Shown: one piece after another, positions 22,440 to 32,713 of the stretch | How positions within the stretch are numbered: the first letter of the stretch is position 1 | Layout: every line of letters begins with the position of its first letter | Assembly (NCBI GenBank): GCA_905250025.1 | Contig: CAJNOJ010000045.1 | Location: 186,001 to 250,000 of the forward strand | Direction: 5' to 3' | Length of the DNA: 64,000 bases | Source: Adineta ricciae | Lineage: Eukaryota; Rotifera; Eurotatoria; Adinetida; Adinetidae | The notes under the pieces: generated by a model | Told to the model about the DNA's origin: nothing | Databases searched by the model: none | The model's input: the letters and a program-made list of their open reading frames with translations, nothing else | Position numbers and translations under genes: made by a program

Positions 22440-22814
22440 ATGCTAAGCTCCTTCCAAATGAACGTGTTATTCTTAATTGTTACGGTGATAGAAGGGGATG
22501 CATTAATCTCCCTCTGGCAGCAGAACTGCAAAGTTCATGCTGACTCGAGTCATGCTGAACTGAAGAAAGTGATCCAAGAGCAAGAAAAGTTCAACAGTAA
22601 CAATTGGTCTCATTGTGAATTAGTAGCTATGTTAGTGTCAATGGGGTTAGTACTGGTAGTGGGTGTTATATATATTTATTGTCAGCTGATGCCGATCTTA
22701 CGCATTGCTCGTACAATTAGGAGAGCGAATCAACCTATAGCTCAGAATGGTATTCCACATAATAATAGTAACAGTAATCCACCATACACAGCTCAACATG
22801 TTTCGAGTCATTGA
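22440..22814 (+). CDS. putative LINE ORF3: small type I membrane protein, 124 aa
   Basis: An intact frame lies downstream of ORF2 within the same target duplications. It reads as a signal peptide (MNVLFLIVTVIEGDA), an ectodomain of about 45 residues with two cysteines, one strong transmembrane helix (about residues 62-84) and a basic start of the cytoplasmic tail (RIARTIRRANQ). The tail ends Asn/Pro/Ser-rich. No family recognised. It might be a third ORF of the element, a captured host fragment or chance. Being intact beside a ruined ORF2 is notable. Confidence 0.45.
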   Translation: MLSSFQMNVLFLIVTVIEGDALISLWQQNCKVHADSSHAELKKVIQEQEKFNSNNWSHCELVAMLVSMGLVLVVGVIYIYCQLMPILRIARTIRRANQPIAQNGIPHNNSNSNPPYTAQHVSSH

Positions 22815-25255
22815 AATGGAGGGCAGAATGAGTATCCCAATAAGAACAATATGTTTAACAATAATATCTTACACGTATAGGCAGAGCAATCGCGGTCAAA
22901 ATAGTACAATTATTTAAACATTTGCAACAATAAACACTCCCAAGGTAATGTTTCCGGAATCCGAACGATCCTATGTCTTTTCCCGCATCTTCCTACAGGT
23001 TCCATGCGGGCTTGCAAAGTATCCCGCAGGAAAAACACACGGAAAGTGGAAGCAGTATTCCTGCAGGAATTCCACGGAAATGGAACCTTTGAAATCCCGA
23101 AATTTCCGCCATAGGGAAAATACACCAGATCCGCCAGGAAGTTAAAGGCAATATGATAAGATCCTTCAGGAAACGGCTGGAAATGTCACCGTGAACGAAC
23201 GGAATCTATCCATTTTCCAAAATGAAATACATCCTAATCTCTAAATTTATTTAACTACTACTCGAAATCGAGCGAAAAGCATCCTATGATGATTTTTTAC
23301 AGATTTCAGTAATTATTAGGAAAAATCCTAAAAGTACCGTGGCTATACTCGTCGTTGACGAGTGGAAATGTGATTTAAATCGCCTCTCCATCACTCCCAG
23401 GATTTCGGATGATTTCGAGAAACGTGCAGGAAATAGGACGAAAAGCACCCGTATTTATACCATGGACTTCTGCAAAACAAAACGGTGAGTATGTCGTCGA
23501 CAGATAGAAATGCGATTTAAATGTCTTTAGGATCATCTACGTGAAAAGTACTGGAACAATCAGATTGGCCGGCAAAAATGTGATGGTATATCGGATTAAA
23601 GTACTTGATCTAAACAGCTTGGAAATCGATTAAGGTAAAAATAATCAACTGAAATCGGCTGAATCCTGTTGTAATATCTACTTGAACTGATTATTTTTAA
23701 TGGAAGACAGGTACTGTTGAAAATTAAACAATGTCTTGAGGAGAATTAATTTTTTATCAGCTTTTTAACAGCATTTAATCGATTAAAAAGTTGATCGAAT
23801 CATGTCATCTAAGTTGATTTTTCATTAGCTTTGTCGTGTGAAATCTGATTTTCACGCCTATTTTACGTTGGCGGGTGGATGGCAATTGGAAGAATGATTG
23901 AAAAGATATACGTCAGTGTAATGACAAACTGGTTGAGTAGCTGACCGCTTCTTACGGTATAGATGTTTATTGACTACTCTACATGACCAGAATGTATCTC
24001 TTTTACAATAAGACACGCGCTTATATAGAGAAGAGGAAAGAGAGATATGACCCGGAGATGGTATGATATAGAGGTGAGAGAATAAAGAACAGAAAGAGAT
24101 GAACGATATCATTATCGTTACAGTCAGTAAGTTGTGACATTGCGACTTGGTACTCATTGTAGATAGATAGTACCGGTATGCAGGATGGTATTGGATCTAA
24201 TAACGTAATCTTTGCACAATAGTTGCGGTTAAGTTAAACTTAATATTGCACTTATGCACCCCACGCATCTACTCCACCAAACATCTCATGGCAACTCGGA
24301 ATTAATAAAAAAAAACATCGATAATAAACACGATACATCACCTATAGCGCTATGATAGTTATTTATTAGATTACTACTTTATTCTACGTTACCAACGTAG
24401 ATGGGTATTTGTGCAGGCGATTTAAAATACATGTATACATATAAGATTTTGAAAGGGTGTACTAACCGTTAATACGATACTGTATTTTTACAACTGAGAA
24501 GTGGGTTTGAAATATTTTTCAACACTATTTTTAAAAAATTCGCATAATTTCCGTTGGGAATCATTGAATCTTAAGTAAAGAATCACTTACAAAGTAAAAA
24601 ATTCAGAACAGTTGCATCAGTCTGCTGAGTAATTAGATGCAAACAAATATTTTCATCTCAATCAATGGTAGGCTTCTATCACCTCTCTATTGATTACGTA
24701 TCATAAAGTTGTAAAATTTCTGTGCATTTAAATACTGATTAGTGGAAAAATCGTATTAAACGATTTAGAATCTGAAAATACGGGAAAGTAGTGGTTCATA
24801 TACTCGTAACCGTAACGGATCCCACGACCGTATCCGAAAATATGATCCGTGTCAAGGAATCAATTGGAAGAGTATTGGAAGCGGATGGCCGGATACGAAG
24901 TCAGATTCCCATTGCAGGAAATCATTGGAAAGTCATTGATCCCGCCGGTTCTTGTCGTACAGCTTTGACATGGGCTTGCAAGGCAAGCGCATGGCTAGAA
25001 AGCATTTTTTCTCTTTCTCTTTTCTTTTTCTTTTTCTTGTTTGCCGTTTTTCATCTTCCTTCTCCTTCAATTTATCCGTTAAAACAAAACGAGCGAAATA
25101 TGTAATCCACAAATATCCTGTAAAATTTTCTTTTTGCTTAATTCGCACTTGTAACTCTTGCTAAAGTTGTAGCTTGGGTAGCTTAATACGCAATGATATT
25201 AACTGTAAGTGCTTCCGAGCAGAACAGTCCCCCCTACCCAGCATAAATAAAAAAA
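22815..25255. other. long 3' region of the LINE, no coding signal
   Basis: About 2.4 kb between the small membrane-protein frame and the A-rich tail. Two patches (about 22945-23215 and 24810-24960) are less AT-rich and crowded with GGAA and TTCC words on both strands. A pyrimidine-rich run lies near 25005-25040. Frames such as 24791-25105 show no family features. It could be a genuine 3' UTR or contain further old insertions. Confidence 0.4.
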
Positions 25256-25273
25256 ATTACTTTTGGATAACCC
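25256..25273 (-). repeat. right target duplication of the LINE plus the severed tip of the mariner-like repeat
   Basis: ATTACTTTTGGAT followed by AACCC and TA. The first 13 bases duplicate 16389-16401; the whole equals the uninterrupted repeat tips at 14579-14596 and 30743-30760. Confidence 0.8.
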
Positions 25274-25492
25274 TAAGTAGATAGATTTTTATGTAAAGCC
25301 TTGTAATCGTTTTTTTCTTCTGAGCTTCGTATACTAGTTAGATAATAAATGCTTCGTACATTCTTATACTTACTTTATTATTCAAAGGTAGAAGAGAAAA
25401 GAATACTTCGAAACGACAGTGCGTTGTAGTATATGGTTGGTGTGTATGACATGTGCAGAATAAAAGCGAGATTTTTTTTCCTTCGACTATTT

Positions 25493-25537
25493 TGCTTAGT
25501 CATCATGAGTGTAGACATATCTACTATCGTATATAAG
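25493..25537 (+). promoter_or_regulatory. reductase B promoter: ARE-like site and TATA box
   Basis: The same ATGACTAAGCA (minus strand, 25493-25503) and TATATAAG (25530-25537) as upstream of reductase A, at the same spacing. Nearby bases differ slightly (TTTTGC for TTCTGC), but the core site is unchanged. Confidence 0.5.
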
Positions 25538-25580
25538 ACAGAAGAACGACTTGTCGCAGTCATTTATTTTTAGTGAAAAC

Positions 25581-26194
25581 ATGGCCCCTATTCGAAATGC
25601 TGCAGTTATTTTCGCTGAAGCGCCGACAGGATATCCGGAAGCTGGTAAACATCTGAAGTATGTTCAAGATCGAACCATCGATCTCGACACTGTGGATGTG
25701 CAAGACGGTATTGTGACAAAAAATCTTGTGGTTTCTATTGATCCATATATGCGTGGACGAATGCGAGATGCCAATCAAAAAAGCTATACGCCTGCATTCA
25801 CGCTCAATGAACCATTGCAGAACTTTTTCGTGGGCAAAATTGTTAAATCCGGCAATACAAACTTTCCTGTGGGCCAATATGTGTACGGAATGGGTATCTA
25901 CGAAGAATATACTGTTCATCCAAAAGCTTCAACTGATCACCTTCGGCTTTTGAGCGAAGCACAACTCAAAGCTGGCTTACAACTTACAACATGGGTAGGA
26001 GCAGCTGGAATGCCAGGTCAAACAGCGTATCATGGTTTTTATGATATCGGAGAACCAAAGAAAGGTGACACGATTTTCATTACTGGAGCATCAGGTGCGG
26101 TTGGTCAAATCGTTGGACAACTTGGTAAATAAGATTTTGATTGTTTTGTGTAAGAAATACAAAACTGCTTTTTTTCTCTTCATTGCAGCTAAAC
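25581..26194 (+). CDS. alkenal / prostaglandin reductase copy B, cut off at an N after exon 1
   Basis: Exon 1 (25581-26124) and the 64-bp intron are intact and nearly identical to reductase A, with differences such as NQKSYTPAF for DKKSYSFEF. Exon 2 stops after six bases at the N at 26195, and what follows is an unrelated gene on the other strand. The reading frame is otherwise undamaged, so the loss is probably an assembly break rather than a real truncation. Function as for copy A if the true gene is complete. Confidence 0.8.
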
Positions 26195-26195
26195 N
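26195..26195. other. single N joining unrelated gene fragments
   Basis: Left of it is exon 2 of a plus-strand reductase, right of it the middle of a minus-strand receptor. Both are cut mid-gene, and AAAC stands on both sides of the N. This looks like a scaffold or contig join. Confidence 0.85.
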
Positions 26196-28944
26196 AAACA
26201 GAACAGGTTTCCAATGAATTAATTGGATGAGATGGAATATTTAAATGTGCAGCTATTCGATTTACAGGAAGAAAAAGAAATTGAACTGGTAAAATCCAAC
26301 TTGCATAATAAATTAAGCTCGTTTTGTTATAAGCATCCACTATCACCTTATACTTTTTTGTTATACTTTTTGGTCGCGATTGATAGAGTAAATAAGTGAA
26401 AAATTTCTTGTCACATTCATATGTTGATAAGTATGTTAATTGTTCATATGCGTGAATGACATTATCTTGATCAATAAGGCTAATAACAATGCCAAATACT
26501 CCATAACAAACTGGCGCGCATTTTCGACTAAATTGAAGTGTCAAACTAACGCGTTGACTTTGATATTGACATCGATTTCCATAATAACTCGGAGGACAAA
26601 GACAACGAATTTTCAATGAAATTCCAATATAAATCAAAATACCGCGATGACATGTTTCAGTTCGTTTAATTGTAAACTTTTTGTTTAATATCATCGTTTC
26701 TTGATCTACAATCAATTGAATCGAATCGTTTTTCGTTACCATCAATGATGAAAGATTTGTTCTGAGACGATCAAGCATAAAATATTTAAATAGAGGAAAT
26801 TTAAGTTTCTTATCTTCATTTAGACGTTCCAAAACATATTTCATATCTGATGAACAGTCTATTTTCCCTTCCATGAAACATATACGTTCCAAACAAACAT
26901 GAATATTGTAAACACATAAAGTATCATTCCAACATTTAAATCTCGCTTGAGAACGCTCTGGGTTTTGCAATCGACAATATTCTCTCTCATCTGTAGATCC
27001 AAGACAATCTACAATTCCATTTCCGGCTCGATGATATGGTAAACATATGAGCTTCTTTGTTATAGGAGAAATACATTCATGAGTATCGAGAGGACATGTG
27101 GATGGGAAACAATTAAGTTCATCAATACCATTTGGACAATTCCAAGCTCCATCACATCGAGTATATAAATTATTGCATGGCCAATCATCACAATGTGTTT
27201 CATCTGTTTCAATAAATCCATCGAGCATCCTAGGCTGTAGGTGAACATATCCATTACACAAATTTTGAAATGTTATTTCTTGAGAAATACTCATAGTTTC
27301 ATCGTCACCATTACGACAATCTTTTACACCATTTTGACGTAAAATGAATGAAATACATTTTTGTTCTTTTGGGCATTTAAAACGATGTTTATGATTCCAT
27401 TGACAAGCGTCAACATCTTTTTCGTCAGCACCTTTATAACAATCTGGAACACCATCGAAGACTCGATGCGTTGAAATATACTTTGTCGTACCTGGACATT
27501 GAAAGAGTGTTGATCGATTATAATTAATTTCATGTTCGTTTTCAATTACAATGAGACAAGATTGGAAAAGATTGATAATATCAGTAAATGTATAAAGATT
27601 TAATTCTTGCATAGATTGACAAGTTGTACCATTTATATTCAATATTGAATTAGATGGAAGAAAAGGACATTTTCTCACATCATAACAAACATAGTCGGGA
27701 AATATGTTTATCTCTCCATAATCAAAAAATAATGTTTGGTTTGTTAAGTATAGTAAGGACACATGGCCATGAAGAATAGGTCGCTGCGGAAAAATAACAA
27801 ATTCTGTGTGACATTCATCTACCATGCTAATATTACAACTTTCATCTCCATCATTAGCACATAGTGTGTTACATTTGGGCGTAAGATGGTAGTTCAAAGC
27901 GATTTCAATATATAGGCCATTCGGTGTGCCGCATAGTAGCAAAAGCCAGCAGCTGTATGGTAGTTCAGAATGTTTAATGTATGAAAATAACGAGCTTTTA
28001 ATAATAATATTTCGTCCATTATCACAATACCGGCTAGCTTCAAGAATAGAATCATCGCTGACGTCTCCGTCACCACAAAAAAAATGTTGAGGATTCTTTC
28101 TATAGGTGCTTTCTTCACACCAAAATCCTGGGTTCCTGGAACACTTTGCGTGACGCTGCGCATGTAAAATAATCTCATCCGTACTATCAAGGCAATCTGA
28201 ATAATAGTGACCTTCGCCTAAGAATTCTTCTGGTATGCACATTCCATTGTGGCACCGATATTCGTTTTCTTTACATTCATTTATTTCGAGTTCGAAACAG
28301 TTCATTTCATCTGCATCATTCCCTAAACAATCGACTTTTCTATCACAAATTTCTCGCCAATCAAGACAAGCAGGTGCTGGTCCTCGATCACAATCTAAAT
28401 GTAAATAACATGTAGTATCCGATTTATTCGTAAAACGTTTGTCGGTAAACGTTTTGTTAACAATTATGTTCAGTGGTAGACTTATATTAAATGTGTATTG
28501 ACAAAATCTTCCAAACCATAGGACAGAACAATTGTAAAACTTCTGAAATCCCAACGAAACGTTTGATGGTCCATCAAGATATTTATCGTACAATTCAACA
28601 AGATCAATTAATGCTGACCATGAAAGTAAATCAAACGTAGTAACTTGATGCCTTCTTAATTCTTCAAATGTGAATGTAGTCAATACTTCTCCCTTTGTTT
28701 CTTCGTTATATACTTTTTCCGTTTCTGAAAATGGACGAACACAATATGGAATGATTTGATACCATGTTTTTAAATCATTTTCTCTCTCAAAAGATCGAAT
28801 TGTATGATCAACTACTCTGTAATATAAACAATCATAGTATAAACCATTATTAATTGTTTGATCCATGTAATACAAATACAATTGGCCGTGAACATCTTGG
28901 CAACTTAATAGTAGAATTCCGACAATATAGATTGACCATGTCAT
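26196..28944 (-). CDS. LDLa/EGF 7TM receptor copy C, 5' part only
   Basis: It starts at the same Met as copy A and matches it throughout, with scattered substitutions. It covers the signal peptide, unknown N-terminal region and LDLa modules, and ends at the N just where the EGF block begins (...SLETCSV, equivalent to about residue 930 of copy A). EGF and transmembrane parts are missing. No internal stop or frameshift is seen over about 915 codons, so the full gene is probably intact elsewhere and the loss belongs to the join. Confidence 0.85.
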
Positions 28945-30437
28945 ATTGATAGTAAGAATAAGTGCATGTAATTACAAGTCAAATAAAATCTATTAAATAA
29001 TACAAGATTATGAGATAAGACAATAAAGTCTTGCCATAAGAAATATCTACAGGTATGACGAGGAATTAAGAAATCTAACAAAACAGTCCTTTTTACAATA
29101 CACAAAGATAGATATTATGTTCATCTTTAAATTTAGTATTTGTATGAATAAATATTTTCATATACACCTGTTTCAATGATGTATTGCGGTGCTAGACGTA
29201 AAATAGATTTTCCAGTTACTTGATAGTATAGAATATATTAGCAAATCCAGAAGATACTAGGAAGAATAAGATGTTTACAATGCTATGGCCCCTTATCAGA
29301 AATGATTAATATAATTCGAATATGAATAACAAAAATCTATCGACAAAATCAAAATCGAATGGACAAATAAGAAAAATGACTTCAAACTATTAGATAAATG
29401 TTTTGTTGATCTTGAAACTGGTATAGTGTTAACCTTGTAAGGTTCAAATTATTCTTATCAGAAGATTTTCACGGAATTACTGATTGTATTCCGAAAAAGA
29501 AAAGAGTGAAAAGAAAGGAAGAGCAGTGCAGATGAAGCCAATGCAACAAATCTCTTTAGTAATTATTTGTATCTACGAGATGTCGTATAGTACCATGATA
29601 TTGTTTTATAAAAATATATAACATACATGAAGTATTTTTTATGCTATGTGACCGTAGGAGCTATAGATATAGAAGAACACGAGTATGAAGTATTTTCTTC
29701 AAAATTCTTTTAGCTTTCATTATTTTTTTTCCCAATGAAATATTGCTAATATTGAGAAAGGTGATATGAACGTTTAGATTAGTTTCTATACCAAGCAATG
29801 TTATGTCGCTCACAATTAATAGATATCGCTATATCATATAGGAGATATGAAGAGTATAACTTAAAAGAATCACATTGAACAGTTTTTTTTAGCTATACGC
29901 TTATGTTTAAAAAATCTTTGAATTTCTTATTGAATTCTATAATTGAACGTATGAGTATATTTCTACCTTATTCATCTCCTGTAATACGTTGCATATCTGA
30001 AAAGAAGAATTTATCTGTCAACTATTGTGTGATTGTGTACTTTCGAAATGTTATACTATACACTAATGGAAGGTGACAGTGTAGATAGTTAGGAATACTG
30101 ACTTGCGCTCTCACCCCTACTTACATGAATGCATCAATAATTATTCACCCAACGAACTGAACAGATGATATGATTATTCTTTTTTTTGTAGATTATTTTA
30201 TTTTATCTTTCTGAGTATAATAATTTTGTTCTGCGTTTTTACTTCCGTTTTCTGATAAAAGTTAATGTTCAGTATCAGTGAGTTTTGCTGAAAGACGGAA
30301 ACGGTATGATTTAACTAGTTTAACTGCCTTCACATGATCTTATAGTTACCTTTGAAAATGAATAAAAATGTAACGTTAGCTGTTTCTCATTTTATGTGAA
30401 TTAGTGTCGTTCTGCTATGTATATTGAAACTGTAGAG
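28945..30437. repeat. upstream flank of receptor copy C, duplicate of 10852-12375
   Basis: Collinear with the flank of copy A, with small indels, for example a shorter T/A-rich run near 30180-30200. Similarity ends at GAAACTGTAGAGAAG, exactly before the fold-back element of copy A. No gene seen. Confidence 0.75.
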
Positions 30438-30690
30438 AAGAGATCTGTCAAATCTGAATTCATGTGAGGAGTATGCGATTTATTGATGTCTCCAACTATT
30501 TTTAGACATTTTGATAACGAGGAATTATAGTAAAATAAAAAAGTTCGGGAGTTGCTGGTGACGACCTGAATTTTATGAAAAATAGTAATGCAAAAATTCA
30601 AGACTAATAGATGTTCTGAGAAAACTTTTAACAGCGTTCAAAAATATCTTTATATTTTCACAAGAATAAATCAAATGAAAACTATAAGAA

Positions 30691-30760
30691 GAAAAAAGAA
30701 ATTTTTTCTGATCGTCTTATAAGACAATCAGATAGTTTCGACATTACTTTTGGATAACCC
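30691..30760 (-). repeat. mariner-like terminal repeat upstream of reductase C (uninterrupted)
   Basis: About 70 bp matching the reverse complement of 4004-4075 and ending ...CATTACTTTTGGATAACCC followed by TA. It shows the site that the LINE interrupts between reductases A and B in its unfilled state. Confidence 0.7.
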
Positions 30761-30953
30761 TAAATAGATAGATTTTTATGTAAAGCCTTGTTATCGTTTT
30801 TTTCTTCTGAGCTTCGTACATTCTTATATTTGCTTTATTATTCAAAGGTAGAAGAGAAAAGAATACTTCGAAATGAAAGTGCGTTGTAGTATGTGGTTGG
30901 TGTGTATGACATGTGCAGAATAGAAGCGAGATTTTTTTTTCCTTCGACTATTC

Positions 30954-30998
30954 TGCTTAGTCATCATGAGCGTAGACATATTTGCTATCGTATATAAG
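30954..30998 (+). promoter_or_regulatory. reductase C promoter: ARE-like site and TATA box
   Basis: ATGACTAAGCA on the minus strand at 30954-30964 and TATATAAG at 30991-30998, the same arrangement as in copies A and B despite base changes around them. Confidence 0.55.
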
Positions 30999-31041
30999 AC
31001 AGAAGAACGACTTATCGCAGTCATTTATTTTTAGTGAAAAC

Positions 31042-32164
31042 ATGGCCCCTATTCGAAATGCTGCAGTTATTTTCGCTGAAGTGCCGACAGGATATCCGGA
31101 AGCTGGTAAACATCTGAAGTATGTTCAAGATCGAACCATCGATCTCGATACTGTGGATGTGCAAGACGGTATTGTGACAAAAAATCTTGTGGTTTCTATT
31201 GATCCATATATGCGTGGTCGAATGCGAGATGCCAGCCAAAATAGTTATACACCGGCATTCACGCTCAATGAACCATTACAGAACTTTTTCGTGGGTAAAA
31301 TTGTGAAATCCGGCAATACAAACTTTCCTGTAGGCCAATATGTGTACGGAATGGGTATCTACGAAGAATATACTGTTCATCCAAAAGCTTCAACTGATCA
31401 CCTTCGACTTTTGAGCGAAGCACAACTCAAAGCTGGCTTACAACTTACAACATGGGTGGGAGCAGCTGGAATGCCAGGTCAAACAGCGTACCATGGTTTT
31501 TATGATATCGGAGAACCAAAGAAAGGTGACACGATTTTCATTACTGGAGCATCAGGTGCTGTTGGCCAAATCGTTGGACAACTTGGTAAATAAGATTTTG
31601 ATTGTTTTGTGTAAGAAATACAAAACTGCTTTCTTTCTCTTCGTTGCAGCTAAACGTGAAGGTTTAACAGTAATCGGATCAGCAGGCTCTGATGACAAAG
31701 TTAAGTGGCTCAAAGAAGAATTGAACTTCGATCATGCATTCAACTATAAAACGGCCGATGTCAAAGCTGAACTTGCCAAATTTAAGCCATTGAATATCTA
31801 TTTTGATAATGTTGGTGGTGATCAATTGGAAGCCGCACTTGATGCTGCTGACAATCACGCTCGATTCATTGAATGTGGAATGATTTCTCAGTACAATGAA
31901 CGCGATGCTCATGGTATTCGAAATCTATTTTTGGTCGTTGCTAAACGCATAAAACTTCAAGGTTTTATCGTTTCCGATAAATTTAGTGATCCCGAATTTT
32001 TCAAAGGATTCTACTCGAAAATCCCCAAATGGATTGTTAGTGGCGAACTCAAGATTAAAGAAGATGTTACCAAAGGTTTAGAAAAAGCACCCGAAGCGAT
32101 CATTGGTATCTTCCGTGGCAATAATTTCGGCAAAGCTGTCATTCAAATAGCTGAAGATAATTGA
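31042..32164 (+). CDS. NADP-dependent alkenal / prostaglandin reductase (copy C), 352 aa
   Basis: Complete copy with the same exon lengths as copy A: 31042-31585 and 31650-32164, with a 64-bp intron. The substitutions are few (SQNSYTPAF near residue 70, VSDKF for VFDKF); the NADPH motif GASGAVGQIVGQLAK and the family phrase SIDPYMRGRM are unchanged. It carries the same upstream TATA and ARE-like site and the same 3' flank with AATAAA. Downstream, it runs straight into the fibrinogen-domain gene without the transposons seen after copy A. It is either the allele or homeolog of A/B or a tandem paralog. Expected reaction: NADPH-dependent reduction of reactive enals or oxo-eicosanoids. Confidence 0.9.
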
Positions 32165-32713
32165 TTTGAAAACGTGTTATGTATGCGTGTTTTTTACAAC
32201 TATTGTACTCATAGAATAAAAGAGCAAAGAAACAAATGTGAACTAGCTGATGATCAAGGGATATATGTTTCTTGATAATGTATCCAGCACTTAATTAATG
32301 GATACGTAAAACGATGATTATCTGTCATGATTGTAAATGCCTGGAAGCAAACGCCAAATATTTTCTTGTTTTGTAAGCGATTATTGACAGAAACATAAGT
32401 GACATATGTTTCATTATGGAAATGAAAATTCTCTCATTAGATCTAATCGATCATACACTGACGCATATTAGCCTCGACCTTTTCCTGCGCAAGCACGTGC
32501 GCATCGATGCACATTAGAGAGATCAGCAGCCCTTTTCGTGTCATCCATTCTTTTACGACGATCCACTCAGCAAAAAGTGTCCTTCTCATATCATTTATCT
32601 CTTATGATACATATAGATATATATATATATATACATATATACAAACATACATCGACCAGAGACAGCTATTCTTTGAAGATTCTGAGTTCTTTCTCACGTA
32701 TACATTACCGATA
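32165..32713. other. 3' UTR of reductase C and 5' flank of the fibrinogen gene
   Basis: AATAAA lies near 32215. A TA-rich microsatellite (about 32608-32640) sits about 80 bp before the fibrinogen gene start and is shorter in the duplicate at 55585-55600. No additional gene. Confidence 0.55.

Larger units (their letters stand above)
16402..25255 (+). mobile_element. 8.85-kb LINE (non-LTR) retrotransposon with 13-bp target duplications
   Basis: The boundaries come from a perfect 13-bp direct repeat ATTACTTTTGGAT (16389-16401 and 25256-25268) and an A-rich tail (AATAAATAAAAAAA) just before the right copy. Removing the element and one repeat restores the sequence seen uninterrupted at 30742-30760. 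Inside are a 5' UTR, ORF1 with zinc knuckles, ORF2 with an APE-type endonuclease and reverse transcriptase, a small membrane-protein ORF and a long 3' region. The arrangement fits the I/Jockey-like group of LINEs; I cannot name the family. The copy is dead: stop in ORF1, insertion and frameshifts in ORF2, deletion in the RT. The long 3' part may contain further insertions. Confidence 0.85.

Noticed and set aside
25493-26194. Reductase B as a true truncated pseudogene
   Set aside because: Exon 1, intron, promoter and ARE-like site are intact, and the break coincides exactly with an N, so an assembly join is the simpler reading.
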